Program-made: the position numbers and the translations under genes
Shown: positions 44,474 through 53,445 of the stretch, one piece after another
Layout: every line of letters starts with the position of its first letter
Numbering within the stretch: position 1 is the first letter of the stretch
The notes under the pieces: generated by a model
Databases searched by the model: none
Seen by the model: the letters and a program-made list of their open reading frames with translations, nothing else
What the model was told of the DNA's origin: nothing
Source of the DNA: Marinobacter confluentis
Lineage (GTDB): Bacteria > Pseudomonadota > Gammaproteobacteria > Pseudomonadales > Oleiphilaceae
Reading direction: 5' to 3'
Length of the DNA stretch: 64,000 nucleotides
NCBI RefSeq assembly: GCF_004785685.1
Contig: NZ_SRPF01000002.1
Span: 1,008,391-1,072,390, forward strand

Positions 44474-44578
44474 TTACTTTAACTCCACTATCGTTTGGTT
44501 TTTAAATGCTCTGATTTCTGAAATTAATTCCTGGTTACATATTGCAAATACAAACATCAGCCAGGACATCAAGAATTT

Positions 44579-44668
44579 GAAAAAATCCGGGGCAAAGCCC
44601 CGGCTAAAGGTTTGTTCACTCAAATCGCAACATGAATTCAAAGCCTTGTTGGGGCTCAGGCTTTGAGA
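44579..44668 (-). ncRNA. Candidate small RNA upstream of porin
   Basis: The 391 bases between the porin and the next plus-strand gene (44474-44864) contain no minus-strand gene, yet a strong minus-strand terminator is present: stem CCGGGGC / GCCCCGG at 44587-44603 followed by six thymines. A second stem (CAAAGCCT / AGGCTTTG, 44639-44665) lies before it, with an AU-rich linker between. This is the layout of an Hfq-type sRNA. No promoter could be fixed by eye; the 5' end is a guess. Confidence 0.45.
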
Positions 44669-44864
44669 CGCTAACTTAGCGGTGATTTATTTCGCAGGAA
44701 TGACATATTTGCGGCAGTTTTATTTCATATTTAATGTCGGCTGATTTTTGAAAACCGATCAATATAAATCAGACAATATTAAGGTTTGACTTAATATTTA
44801 TTTCTATCATCCAATTGCGTCAGGAATCGTATAGACTGGGGCATTCACACAAGGCGGGTATCAC

Positions 44865-45026
44865 ATGTCTCACCACACCAACAACACCAGACCGCAAGCT
44901 GCACCCCGGCTTCCCTGCCGGGGCTGCCTGCCCGACTGCCCCAACTATGCAACCTGTGACGGCAAGCCCTGGCGGGCTGACAAGGCGGCAGGGGCACAGA
45001 AATCGCAGCCAGGCTCCGGCGCCTGA
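44865..45026 (+). CDS. Small cysteine-rich protein (53 aa)
   Basis: A short open frame begins MSHHTNNTRPQAAPRLPC, carries four cysteines as CRGCLPDCPNYATC, and ends ten bases before mtfA. A weak GGCGGG site precedes the ATG. The cysteine spacing suggests metal or disulfide binding, but no family is recognised. It could be a chance frame, although its position and cysteine content argue for a real gene. Confidence 0.45.
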   Translation: MSHHTNNTRPQAAPRLPCRGCLPDCPNYATCDGKPWRADKAAGAQKSQPGSGA

Positions 45027-45035
45027 GCAGCGACT

Positions 45036-45872
45036 ATGCTGCTCTATACCCTGTGCGTTCTGGCCGTTATCGGCTTCTCGGTGTTCTATCTGTTTTTCTA
45101 TCGTGGCTGGATTCGCGAAAGGCGACTGCAGGAACCTTTTCCCGAAGACTGGCAGCAGTTACTGGAAACCCAGGTTCCCCTGTACCGCAAGCTGCCTACG
45201 GCACTGAAAGGCCAACTGCAACAACACGTGCAGTTGTTTATCGCTGAGAAATCGTTTTACGGCTGCGACGGGTTCGAGGTAAACGACCGGGTACGCATCA
45301 CCATAGCCGGGCACGCCTGTCTGCTGATTCTTGCTCGCAGCTTTACGGATTTCGACGAGGTCAGCAGCATCCTGGTCTACCCTGACGCCTATCATGTTCG
45401 GCAAGTTGAAAGTGATGGCTTTGTGGTCAGTGAAAGCAGCCAGATCCGCGCCGGGGAGGCTTCCAGCCACGGGCAAGTGGTGCTGGCATGGGCGGAATGT
45501 GAGGAAGGCGCGGTAAACCCTGAAGGACACCACAATGTGATCCTTCACGAGTTCGCCCACCAGCTTGATTATCTGGACGGCACCGCCGATGGCGCGCCGC
45601 CGCTCAGTGGCGAACAGGCCCGGCACTGGCAACAGACCATGACCCAGGCTTATGAGCAACTGCGTGATTCACTGCGCCACCACCAGCAGCCGTGGCTTGA
45701 TCCTTACGGCGCAACCGAGCCGGCTGAATTCTTCGCAGTGCTGACGGAAGCCTTTTTCCAGCAGCCGGAACACCTGAAACACGAGCAGCCAGAGGTTTAC
45801 CGGGCTCTTCGTGGATTCTACCGCCTGGACCCGCTCAATCTCGGCAACGCCCAGGCGGCTCAGGCTCACTGA
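45036..45872 (+). CDS. mtfA: MtfA-like zinc metallopeptidase (M90)
   Basis: The 278-residue protein begins with one membrane helix (LLYTLCVLAVIGFSVFYLFF) and carries the M90 signature with the zinc site HEFAHQLDYLDG and a downstream glutamate in PAEFFAVLTEAFF. In E. coli MtfA is an aminopeptidase that binds the repressor Mlc and affects glucose uptake. Here the membrane segment makes it longer than the E. coli form. The last seven bases overlap the end of the convergent gene. Confidence 0.9.
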   Translation: MLLYTLCVLAVIGFSVFYLFFYRGWIRERRLQEPFPEDWQQLLETQVPLYRKLPTALKGQLQQHVQLFIAEKSFYGCDGFEVNDRVRITIAGHACLLILARSFTDFDEVSSILVYPDAYHVRQVESDGFVVSESSQIRAGEASSHGQVVLAWAECEEGAVNPEGHHNVILHEFAHQLDYLDGTADGAPPLSGEQARHWQQTMTQAYEQLRDSLRHHQQPWLDPYGATEPAEFFAVLTEAFFQQPEHLKHEQPEVYRALRGFYRLDPLNLGNAQAAQAH

Positions 45873-46174
45873 ACCGGCTGGCAGCCCCGTACCGCAAGCG
45901 CAAGATTGGTTGTGCCTTTGATCTGCTCGTAATATCGGGCAGCGGTCTGCACGCCCATATCGGCATAGTTGCCTGCCGTGGGGCTGATCAACTGGGCCAG
46001 TTGGGTCCAGGCGTCGGCAGACTGGCGGTCCTGTTTATAGGCTGAAAACGCCTGGCTGATTTCAGTGCAGGTAATACCGTTGCCATCAGTGGCGGCAGAC
46101 GACACATAGTTCGATGTCTGGCAGCCTGCCAGAGCACCCATGACCGCAACCACGATCAGACTTTTGAAATTCAC
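45866..46174 (-). CDS. Small predicted lipoprotein
   Basis: The 102-residue protein has a lipoprotein signal (FKSLIVVAVMGALAGCQT) and a short mature part with helix-forming sequence (ITCTEISQAFSAYKQDRQSA). No family is recognised. It converges on mtfA with a seven-base overlap and is divergent from the small membrane protein gene. Confidence 0.7.
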   Translation of the reverse strand: MNFKSLIVVAVMGALAGCQTSNYVSSAATDGNGITCTEISQAFSAYKQDRQSADAWTQLAQLISPTAGNYADMGVQTAARYYEQIKGTTNLALAVRGCQPVQ

Positions 46175-46305
46175 GAATCGGAACCTCCGTTAGCGGACAA
46201 CATTTTTCCGGAAAGAAAGCGTATATGGTGTAACACATCATTCCCTGAAGCCACTAAAATGCATCTTCACTGCTAAGCTGCACCCAGAATCCTGAGGAAT
46301 TTTTC

Positions 46306-46527
46306 ATGGCAGAAGTACCCCAAAAACAGTCCGGCACCAGCGGCTATTCCTGGAAGCTTTCCGCCGTGGCGGCTGTCGCGTCCGTGCTCGCAGCCATATT
46401 CACATTAGGCCAGGTGCCTCTCATCATCACCGGGCTGATTCTGCTCACCGCCGTTGGCTGGGGCTTTACCGCCAGAGACAACAAGCGGGCCGCAGAGCAG
46501 GCAAAAAATCCCTCCAACACCGAGTAA
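46306..46527 (+). CDS. Small membrane protein
   Basis: The 73-residue protein has two hydrophobic segments (LSAVAAVASVLAAIFTLGQV and LIITGLILLTAVGWGF) and a basic C-terminus. The start follows a TGAGGAAT site. Function is unknown; many bacteria carry such small bitopic or hairpin proteins. Confidence 0.7.
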   Translation: MAEVPQKQSGTSGYSWKLSAVAAVASVLAAIFTLGQVPLIITGLILLTAVGWGFTARDNKRAAEQAKNPSNTE

Positions 46528-46630
46528 CCGTATCCGACAGCACGGATTAACTAAGTAGATTCCGGGGGCTTGTCACTGAAACACACTGCGTTAAGCTGGT
46601 CGCAATTCACCCATAAAGGTAATCGCGACT

Positions 46631-47704
46631 ATGGGAACCGCATTTAAAAAATTCAGCAGTAACCCCACCATTCCACCGCTGGACCCTGCCCGGGTCTCCA
46701 TCCTTGAAGAAGCAGGGCTGACCGTCAAACAGCTGGAGCCGCTTGGCGTTGAAATATACGGCGCCGACGTCCGCGCCCGGTTGCCGGAGCCCGCCATCAA
46801 GGCCCTGGAAGAAGAAATGGCCCACCGCGGGTTCATTGTGTTCAAACACCAGCCCGGCCTGTCTGCGGATGAGCTGGTCAACGCCAGCAAATGGTGGGGC
46901 GCGGGTGAAATTCATTCCACCCACGGTGTCCACCCCGCCACGCCGGGAATGAACCGGGACATCTTCCGCTGCTCTAACGACAACCGCCATGGAATACTGG
47001 GCGTTGGCCCGCAGTGGCACAACGACGGCAGCTTTGAAGCGGCAACGTTTTCCCATTCCGCCTATTACATGGCCCGGGCGCCGGAACAGGGCGGCGGCAC
47101 CCACTTCGCGCATCAGGGCGCCGCTTTTGATGTTCTGCCCCGGGAAAAGCAGGAATTCTGGGAGCGCCTTGTGTCCGTCAATTCAGCCACAGGCGTAACC
47201 CATCCGGTGGTACACACCCATCCCATTTCCGGCCGCAAGAGCGTCTGGCTGCACCTGGGAATGACCGGGGGCGTGATCGAACGGCTGCCGGAAGACGGCC
47301 TGTCCATCGATGAGCTGCAGCAAAAACCCGCAGACACCGGCCAGCTTCGCCTTCTCAACGAAGATGAAATGAAGCAGTTGTTCAATGACTACAACGACCT
47401 GATGAACGCGTCTTTCGAGAAGGGCTACGGCATAAAATACCAGTACGACACCGGCGATCTGCTGTTCATCGATAACTGGGCCCTGGCTCACCGGGCATCG
47501 CCGGAGGCCCACCTGCCGGCGGATCAGCAGGGGCTGAGGATCATGGACCGGGTCACTATCAAATCCAGACAGAACCTGGCACCGCACTTTGGTTTACCGC
47601 AATACATCCAGATATCCCGGCCCCACCCGCTCAATCAGGACGGCGTATGGCAGGCTGGTGGTGTGGGATTCCGCTGGAAGGACGACATACCCATGCAGAA
47701 CTGA
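46631..47704 (+). CDS. TauD/TfdA-family Fe(II)/2-oxoglutarate dioxygenase
   Basis: The 357-residue protein has the TauD fold with the iron motif HxD in QWHNDGSFE and the third ligand histidine in DNWALAHRAS, followed by the 2-oxoglutarate-binding arginine in LRIMDRVTIK. Members oxidise sulfonates, phenoxyacids, amines or small metabolites. No sulfonate transporter is next to it, so the substrate is open. Confidence 0.88.
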   Translation: MGTAFKKFSSNPTIPPLDPARVSILEEAGLTVKQLEPLGVEIYGADVRARLPEPAIKALEEEMAHRGFIVFKHQPGLSADELVNASKWWGAGEIHSTHGVHPATPGMNRDIFRCSNDNRHGILGVGPQWHNDGSFEAATFSHSAYYMARAPEQGGGTHFAHQGAAFDVLPREKQEFWERLVSVNSATGVTHPVVHTHPISGRKSVWLHLGMTGGVIERLPEDGLSIDELQQKPADTGQLRLLNEDEMKQLFNDYNDLMNASFEKGYGIKYQYDTGDLLFIDNWALAHRASPEAHLPADQQGLRIMDRVTIKSRQNLAPHFGLPQYIQISRPHPLNQDGVWQAGGVGFRWKDDIPMQN

Positions 47705-47709
47705 AGGAG

Positions 47710-48000
47710 TCAATCTCGGGCTCTTTCCTCAAGACACTCATAAGAGCCCATTTCAAACTCCCGACAGATCCAGGGGCGGTTTTCATAGATCGTACACATA
47801 AAGGTGTCCCGATCCAGCGCCGAACACCAGCCATCGTCCAGCCGCAGCATGGTCTCGCCGCCCCACTTATCCACTGCGATGTGCCGCTCCGGAACACCCG
47901 TATCGGAAATAATCATGACTTCCAGGCGACAGCAGCAAGCCCGGCAGTTTGAGCAGGAAACTTCGCCATCGACCAGATTTTTGGCAGGAATTGTCGTCAT
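47710..48000 (-). CDS. YkgJ-family cysteine-cluster protein
   Basis: The 96-residue protein has the cysteine cluster CSNCRACCCRLEVM and later cysteines in CSALDRDTFMCTIYENRPWICREF, the typical spacing for a zinc or iron-sulfur site. Function of this family is unknown. The protein converges on the dioxygenase gene. Confidence 0.85.
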   Translation of the reverse strand: MTTIPAKNLVDGEVSCSNCRACCCRLEVMIISDTGVPERHIAVDKWGGETMLRLDDGWCSALDRDTFMCTIYENRPWICREFEMGSYECLEERARD

Positions 48001-48034
48001 TTTACGGCCAGGCTGTTTTTAACGTTTCGATCGA

Positions 48035-48829
48035 TCAAGGTGTCAGTTCCGGAGTCACACCATAGCGGCGCAGGATGTCATCAAGCCGACCGGATTGCTT
48101 CATCCGTGCAAGGGCATCAGACAGGATTCCAGCGTAGTCGGCCGCGTTGGGATTATGGGGGCTGAAGCCGGTGTAGTCTTCGAAGGCATTGGTTGTGTAC
48201 CCCGCCACCGTTACTTCATTCCAGATACCCATTTTTTTGAGCTGGTAAACCGCGGAATATTCGCCTTCAAGAAACGCCGCAATCCGCCCGTTACGCAGCA
48301 TGCGAATCGCCCGAGACGTTGTGGTGTTGCCGTGCATCACATACACCCGATCTTCATTGTTCTTTTCCTGGTCAAGATACGCTACCAGGTCAGGGTCAAC
48401 ATAGTGGAACCCCCTGACAACGCCAACCCTGACATCGGCCAGCGACTCCACCCCCAGATATCGCCACGGTGAGGTCGCATTCACCAGAAACAACACCCGT
48501 TGCACCACGGTTGGCTGTGCCGGATAAACCAGATCAGGCGCGTAATCCTTACCGACCACCACGATACCGTCGTATCGTCGGTCACGAACGGCTTCCACCG
48601 CACGCACGTAGGGCAACATTTCGAGTTCCAACGTGTACCCTGCAGGCTCGAGTGCCTCCCGAAGAACATCCGTCATGAACCCTTCCTTGCCGTCCTCCTT
48701 TGAGGGATCACAGGTAAAGGGGCAATAATCAATGGTGGCAAATCTAAGGGTCTCAGCCAGGACACTGGCAGGCGCAAAGCACAGACTCACCCATCCGAAG
48801 AAGAGAAAGCGTCGCAGATATGGCTCCAT
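48035..48829 (-). CDS. Periplasmic substrate-binding protein (SBP_bac_3-like)
   Basis: The roughly 264-residue protein has a signal peptide ending near APASVLAE and a solute-binding fold of the amino-acid type (LRFATIDYCPFTC, EGFMTDVLREALEPAGY, VRVGVVRGF, SDALARMKQSGRLDDIL). No permease genes are adjacent, so it may be a lone sensor-type binding protein. The start at 48829 gives a normal signal peptide; the open frame extends further upstream without a recognisable signal. Confidence 0.75.
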   Translation of the reverse strand: MEPYLRRFLFFGWVSLCFAPASVLAETLRFATIDYCPFTCDPSKEDGKEGFMTDVLREALEPAGYTLELEMLPYVRAVEAVRDRRYDGIVVVGKDYAPDLVYPAQPTVVQRVLFLVNATSPWRYLGVESLADVRVGVVRGFHYVDPDLVAYLDQEKNNEDRVYVMHGNTTTSRAIRMLRNGRIAAFLEGEYSAVYQLKKMGIWNEVTVAGYTTNAFEDYTGFSPHNPNAADYAGILSDALARMKQSGRLDDILRRYGVTPELTP

Positions 48830-48894
48830 CCTTACTGTGCAATCCATATAACCAACACCCGTGCAGTTTACGCCAGGCTGGCGCGCCTGAATGA

Positions 48895-49118
48895 CCGATC
48901 GATGTATAGTGATTGTAGCCAAAGATTCCGGCAGGCGGGTTCCCGAACCAGCCATCCCTCGCCACACCCAATATCGATCACCGATTCGGGAGAGTACATC
49001 AGCACGGCATCGACTATGGCCCTGTCCGTTACGAGCCTGCGACTCTCAATCTGACCACCTCGCACAGCAGCCGTCCATTGAGAGGCATTTTTGTACCAGG
49101 AGTCGATAATGATCGCCT
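48895..49118 (-). pseudogene. Remnant of class I SAM methyltransferase
   Basis: An in-frame stretch reads SWYKNASQWTAAVRGGQIE, then VTDRAIVDAVL and the SAM motif SVIDIGCGEGWLVRE, after which it runs off into unrelated sequence. It has no start codon (a TGA lies just upstream) and lacks the C-terminal three quarters. The design matches the methyltransferase at 18.7-19.4 kb, so it is probably a decayed relative of that family. Confidence 0.6.
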
Positions 49119-49184
49119 TTCAGCCAGTGGCGACCCCCGGAATCTGCTCCTATGCTTCAGACATAATTCAGGCTGCCCCAGAGG

Positions 49185-50252
49185 TTGCAGAGCCAAGCGA
49201 TGGCTAACAGTCACTCCCGGATGCCGGGTGCGGAAGAACACCTGACCTGCTCCATGGTCTTTCTCAAAAGCCTGCTCAGTTACTGCCAGGACCGCCAGAT
49301 TAATGGCAACCAGGTGCTGACCGCTGCCGGGCTGACACCGGCTGACCTGGAGAATACGGCCCAACGAATCCCTGCCAGCCACTACATACGCGCCTTTATG
49401 GCCGCTGAACGCCTGTCCGGAGACCCTGCCTTCGGGCTTCACCGAGGTGAAGCCGTAAAGCCCGGCCACTACGGGGCGGCCGGGCTGCTGGCCACAGCAA
49501 CATCCGATGCCCGGGAGCTGCTGACGTTCTACTGCCGCTACCAGACCCTAGTCTACGCCGTTTACGGAGCGGATGTAGAGCAGACTGCCACGTCAATCAT
49601 CATCAGGGTTCAGCCCAAGGTTGAAGCCGTGAAAACCAGCCTGGCGATGCAGGAAGCCTACCTCTGCTCCTTGCTGACCCTGGTGCGCTGGTTGGTGGGT
49701 GCACAGCATGAAAACCCGCTGGCAACCTGCTTCATCGCAACCCGTCCACCCGATATTGCCGAACGGCAGCGGGTATTCGGCCACAACATAAAATGGGACC
49801 AGCCGGAGATTTCCATCAGCCTTCCCCAGGCATGGTTTGACCGTCCCATGGACCAGGCCAACCCCGACGTGCGGGAAATGCTGCAAGCCCACGCCGATGA
49901 GGAACTGAAAAAGCTGAGCGCCAGCGATGGCGACCCGCTTTACCTCAGCGTTGTGAACCACATCGAAGCCACCATCGCATTCGACGGCCCAACGCTGCAG
50001 GAGGTTGCAAACGCCCATCGCCTGTCCAGCCGTGCCCTGCAAAGAAAGCTGTCTGAACTGGGCACCAGCTTCAGCGAACTCGTGGACCAGCGGCGGCAGG
50101 CTTGCGCGTTGCGCTGGATTGGCAAAGGCCAGATGTCCACCACCGAAGCGGCCTACCTGCTGGGATTTTCCTCACCCCAGGCCTTCAACCGCGCCTTCAA
50201 ACGCTGGACCGGCAGGGCACCCAGCGAATACCGGAATCAGGCTTCCGGCTGA
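49185..50252 (+). CDS. AraC-family transcriptional regulator (OruR/arabinose-binding type)
   Basis: The 355-residue protein has an N-terminal ligand domain of the Arabinose_bd type (about residues 20-200, LLSYCQDRQINGNQVLTAAGL) and a C-terminal pair of helix-turn-helix motifs (TLQEVANAHRLSSRALQRKL, STTEAAYLLGFSSPQAFNRAF). It probably controls the hydrolase and cyclase genes downstream, which start about 140 bases later on the same strand. Confidence 0.88.
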   Translation: MQSQAMANSHSRMPGAEEHLTCSMVFLKSLLSYCQDRQINGNQVLTAAGLTPADLENTAQRIPASHYIRAFMAAERLSGDPAFGLHRGEAVKPGHYGAAGLLATATSDARELLTFYCRYQTLVYAVYGADVEQTATSIIIRVQPKVEAVKTSLAMQEAYLCSLLTLVRWLVGAQHENPLATCFIATRPPDIAERQRVFGHNIKWDQPEISISLPQAWFDRPMDQANPDVREMLQAHADEELKKLSASDGDPLYLSVVNHIEATIAFDGPTLQEVANAHRLSSRALQRKLSELGTSFSELVDQRRQACALRWIGKGQMSTTEAAYLLGFSSPQAFNRAFKRWTGRAPSEYRNQASG

Positions 50253-50389
50253 ACTTTGGCTGAATTCTGGCGCCCAGGGTAACCCTTCTGGTTCGCCCGG
50301 ATACGCCCTTCCCCTCGTGACCGGCTTACAGTGGATTCAGAACAGCGTGGCCAGCAACGCCACCCTGAGACCAGACGCGAGGAACGAAC

Positions 50390-51214
50390 ATGCCTTCCAC
50401 CGACTCCCCCGGCGCCTTCACCGAACAGTGGCAGACCACGCACCATGCACTGATGAATCCGGGTTCCGATCTGAGCCTGCCCTTCCAGCCGCTGTCGTTC
50501 CGCGACTTCATGCTCTACGAATCCCATGTCATCAACGCCTCCAGAGGCCTCGCCCGGCGGTTCATGCCCGGCGCCTATCGCCTGGCCAGCGCCTACGAGA
50601 AACTCAGTGGCAAAACCTTTCCGAAGTTCAGGCCCCACCCGCTCTGGTACCAGCAGCCCATTTACTATATGGGGAACCACCTGGCTTTCGTGCCCAGCGG
50701 CGTTGACGTCAACCCACCGGCCTACACCAGCGCGCTGGATTACGAACTGGAACTGGGCTTTGTGCTGGCCAGGCCATTGAAGAACGCGAGCGTGGAAGCA
50801 GCCGTCGACGCCATCGGCGCGTTTGTTCTGTTGAATGACTTTAGCGCCCGGGACATACAACTGCCTGAAATGCGCAGTGGCTTCGGGCCGCAGAAATCCA
50901 AGCACTTCCTCAGCTCGATGGCGGCCAATACCGTGGATGCCAGAACCTTGCTACCCCGGCTGGACAATCTGGAAGGCGCGGTGCTGATCAATGACCGACA
51001 GGTGGCCACCGTGACCACCGCCGGAATGCAGTATTCCCTGGGCGAGGTCCTGGCGCACGTATCCCGCGACGAGCAGCTTTTCCCCGGCGAACTGTTCGGC
51101 ACCGGCACCCTGCCCGGCGGTTCCGGAATGGAAAACGGCCACTGGCTGAACGCCGGAGACACCCTGACGCTGACCCTGTCCGGCGTTGGTGACATCACCC
51201 ACAAGATTCTGTAG
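50390..51214 (+). CDS. Fumarylacetoacetate hydrolase-family protein
   Basis: The 274-residue protein has the FAH fold with YELELGFVLARP (metal-binding glutamates), LLNDFSARDIQLPEM and GTLPGGSGMENGHWL. Members cleave or decarboxylate 2-oxoacids from aromatic or related catabolism. The next gene, a cyclase-family hydrolase, starts 11 bases later, so they likely act in one degradation pathway. Confidence 0.85.
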   Translation: MPSTDSPGAFTEQWQTTHHALMNPGSDLSLPFQPLSFRDFMLYESHVINASRGLARRFMPGAYRLASAYEKLSGKTFPKFRPHPLWYQQPIYYMGNHLAFVPSGVDVNPPAYTSALDYELELGFVLARPLKNASVEAAVDAIGAFVLLNDFSARDIQLPEMRSGFGPQKSKHFLSSMAANTVDARTLLPRLDNLEGAVLINDRQVATVTTAGMQYSLGEVLAHVSRDEQLFPGELFGTGTLPGGSGMENGHWLNAGDTLTLTLSGVGDITHKIL

Positions 51215-51224
51215 AGGCCAGCTC

Positions 51225-52019
51225 ATGAACCCGAATGCCCGTATCCAGCCCAGCCAGATCATCGATCTTTCCAAAGAAATCGCCTACAACCGCAACGACC
51301 CCCTGTTCATGCGGGTAAAGATCACCCACAAACCCCATGCCCAGGCCCGCTGGCTCATGCGAGCCCTGGGGTTACCCTTCCGGCTGATGCCAAAAGAATT
51401 TGCCGGCTGGGCCGACGACACCATTACCCGGATGGGCGTGCACTCTACGACCCATATTGATGCCCCCTGGCACTACGGGCCCACCGACCCCGACGGCAAC
51501 CGGCTGCCATCCGTTGAAGACATTCCGCTGGATCACTGCTTCGGCCCCGGCGTGGTCTTCGACATGACCCACAAGGCCGAAGGCGACAGCATTACCGTGG
51601 CCGATATGGAGGCGGACCTGGAAAAGTCCGGCGCACAGATCAGCCAGGGCACCATCGCCCTGATTCGCACCGGCCGTTGCAAATACCAGGGCACACGGGA
51701 GTACTGGAAACGCGGCACCGGCATGAGCGGCCCCGCCACGGAATGGCTGATTGATCATGGCGTTATTGTGATGGGTATCGATCAATGGGGATGGGACCTG
51801 CCGTTCCACGACCAGATCCGCAAAGCGAGAAAAAACCAGGACAGTGAGAGCTTCTGGGAAGGCCACCTGGTCGGACGCCACAAGCCTTACTGGCAGATGG
51901 AACAGTTACGCGGCCTGGAGAATCTGCCCAGCCACGGTTTTGATGTGGGGGTATTCCCGCTGCGCCTGAAAGGATGCTCCGCCGCCCCGGCCCGCGTGGT
52001 TGGCTTTCTTTATGACTGA
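51225..52019 (+). CDS. Cyclase-family (kynurenine formamidase-like) metal hydrolase
   Basis: The roughly 264-residue protein shows the zinc motif HSTTHIDAPWHYGPT and DMTHKAEGDSITVADMEADL, with GIDQWGWDLP further on. The fold is that of kynurenine formamidase and related cyclases. The ATG at 51225 follows the FAH stop codon and is chosen over an in-frame upstream start that lies inside that gene. Confidence 0.85.
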   Translation: MNPNARIQPSQIIDLSKEIAYNRNDPLFMRVKITHKPHAQARWLMRALGLPFRLMPKEFAGWADDTITRMGVHSTTHIDAPWHYGPTDPDGNRLPSVEDIPLDHCFGPGVVFDMTHKAEGDSITVADMEADLEKSGAQISQGTIALIRTGRCKYQGTREYWKRGTGMSGPATEWLIDHGVIVMGIDQWGWDLPFHDQIRKARKNQDSESFWEGHLVGRHKPYWQMEQLRGLENLPSHGFDVGVFPLRLKGCSAAPARVVGFLYD

Positions 52020-52144
52020 GTTCACGAATCTGACCGCTCACCCCATACGGGGGATGGTTTTTCCAAATGCTGGGTGCCACGCTTTTTTTCAGGTGCCCAA
52101 GGCCCTGTACATACACAAAAACAAACGACACTGGAAAGACCATT

Positions 52145-52951
52145 ATGCCTGCAAAAACGACAATGAAACTGTCGATTCCGACGGCCCTCCTGACCCTGTT
52201 CTTGAACACCGAACTCACCCTGGCCAGCGACTTTGCCAAACTGGATCAAACCCTGCCGAGCAACGTTTCGATCCTCAACACCTATCCCGTTTTTGATTTT
52301 GACACGGATGGCTGTTTGCCCAGCGCGGGTATCAGTCGCCTGGGTCAGAAGAATGATGGCCTTAACACGTCGGGAAAAATCACCGGCGACTGCCGCTCCG
52401 GTAATTTTCTGCTGACCTCCAACACCATGCATCGCTACGTCTGTAAAACGTCTGGTGGGAGCCAGTATTGCGGCCATATCTATGCGCTCTACTTCGAAAA
52501 AGACCAGCTGTTCGACTATTTTGGCGGCGGCCACCGCCATGACTGGGAGCATGCTGTTGTCTGGACCAGAAACGGCGTGGTGACGCATGGCACTTACAGT
52601 TCCCATGGCAACCAGACCACAAAACCCGCTTCGGAATTACCGTTTGAAAATGGCCATTTGAAGATCGTCTATCACAAGGATGGCGTTACCACACATGCCT
52701 TCCGCTTCGCGAAAAGTAATGAGTATGCCGAGAACCCTTACGGCTCTTTCCTGACACCGACGATCGTCAGCTGGTATCAAATGGTCGGAGACGGACTGTC
52801 CAACCAGCAGATGCGTTCGAGACTCAACAGCTTTGACTACGGTTCCGCAAACCTGCCAGTCAAAGACAGCAACTTCCTGAACAACATCAATAACGGAAAG
52901 CCGTCCGGTTACCCCACATTTTCAAGTGCGGATGTGACTGCCTCAAACTGA
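52145..52951 (+). CDS. NLP/NPP1 necrosis-inducing-like secreted protein
   Basis: The protein of about 268 residues has a signal peptide (LSIPTALLTLFLNTELTLAS) and the hallmark heptapeptide GHRHDWE in FGGGHRHDWEHAVVW, which binds a divalent metal in NLP toxins. It also keeps the paired cysteines around CRSGNFLL and YVCKTSGGSQYCGHIYAL. NLPs of plant pathogens make pores in membranes carrying GIPC lipids. A marine bacterial copy could act on algae or other eukaryotes; this is inference. The ATG at 52145 follows GGAAAG, which fixes the start. Confidence 0.88.
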   Translation: MPAKTTMKLSIPTALLTLFLNTELTLASDFAKLDQTLPSNVSILNTYPVFDFDTDGCLPSAGISRLGQKNDGLNTSGKITGDCRSGNFLLTSNTMHRYVCKTSGGSQYCGHIYALYFEKDQLFDYFGGGHRHDWEHAVVWTRNGVVTHGTYSSHGNQTTKPASELPFENGHLKIVYHKDGVTTHAFRFAKSNEYAENPYGSFLTPTIVSWYQMVGDGLSNQQMRSRLNSFDYGSANLPVKDSNFLNNINNGKPSGYPTFSSADVTASN

Positions 52952-52999
52952 GGTCATCGCTTGTGCGGCCAGAAACAGTAAGCCAACCTGGTAGCGCCA

Positions 53000-53046
53000 C
53001 CCCACCTACTCAGTCGGCGGAAACCGATCAGGCCGGGCAGCGCGCC
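53000..53046 (-). pseudogene. Remnant of a GFA-family gene with internal deletion
   Basis: The segment 53010-53031 matches the C-terminal coding end of the intact GFA gene at 55.1 kb (AGTCGGCGGAAACCGATCA). The next bases (53026-53046) match an interior part of that gene (55227-55245, coding ALPGLI). The two matches are joined through a shared CGATCA, so about 120 bases seem to have been lost by microhomology deletion. Confidence 0.55.
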
Positions 53047-53055
53047 ATATCCTTC

Positions 53056-53445
53056 TCACGGTAAAAGGCACAATCCAACTACTGAAAGCGCCATCACAGC
53101 GACGTTGGTTGTCACTGGGTTGAATGCTGCGCCCAGTAACACGGGCTGGAACAAAGCCACAAAGTCCAGCAAACCAACCATCGCGGCGACAGTCAGAAGT
53201 AGTGGCCAGCGGTGGCGCCAATATGCCAGAACAGCAACAGAGATCACTATCTCAAGCACTCCACCAATCGTTGCCATTGTTTCCGCACCAGACCGTGATA
53301 GCCCGATAGCCATGGTCATTGCCAGCTCGTCTTCATGCTGATTGAGCAGTTTTGGCACCAACCCCTGATAGAACCAGACAAAGGCTACTGTGCACCGGCA
53401 GATTGCGTAACTCAGCAAGGTACTATTCACCCAGAAACCTGGCAT
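53056..53445 (-). CDS. DoxX-like small membrane protein
   Basis: The roughly 129-residue protein has four hydrophobic segments (TVAFVWFYQGLVPKLL, IGGVLEIVISVAVLAYW, LLLTVAAMVGLLDFVALF and NVAVMALSVVGLCLLP), the DoxX-like layout. It overlaps the upstream DCC gene by 23 bases. DCC-DoxX pairs are common near an epimerase gene, and a fragment of one lies upstream here. Confidence 0.75.
   Translation of the reverse strand: MPGFWVNSTLLSYAICRCTVAFVWFYQGLVPKLLNQHEDELAMTMAIGLSRSGAETMATIGGVLEIVISVAVLAYWRHRWPLLLTVAAMVGLLDFVALFQPVLLGAAFNPVTTNVAVMALSVVGLCLLP

Noticed and set aside
43625..44482. Plus-strand open frame of 285 codons opposite the porin gene
   Set aside because: It mirrors the porin coding pattern and shows no family features; the porin has signal peptide and C-terminal aromatic residue.
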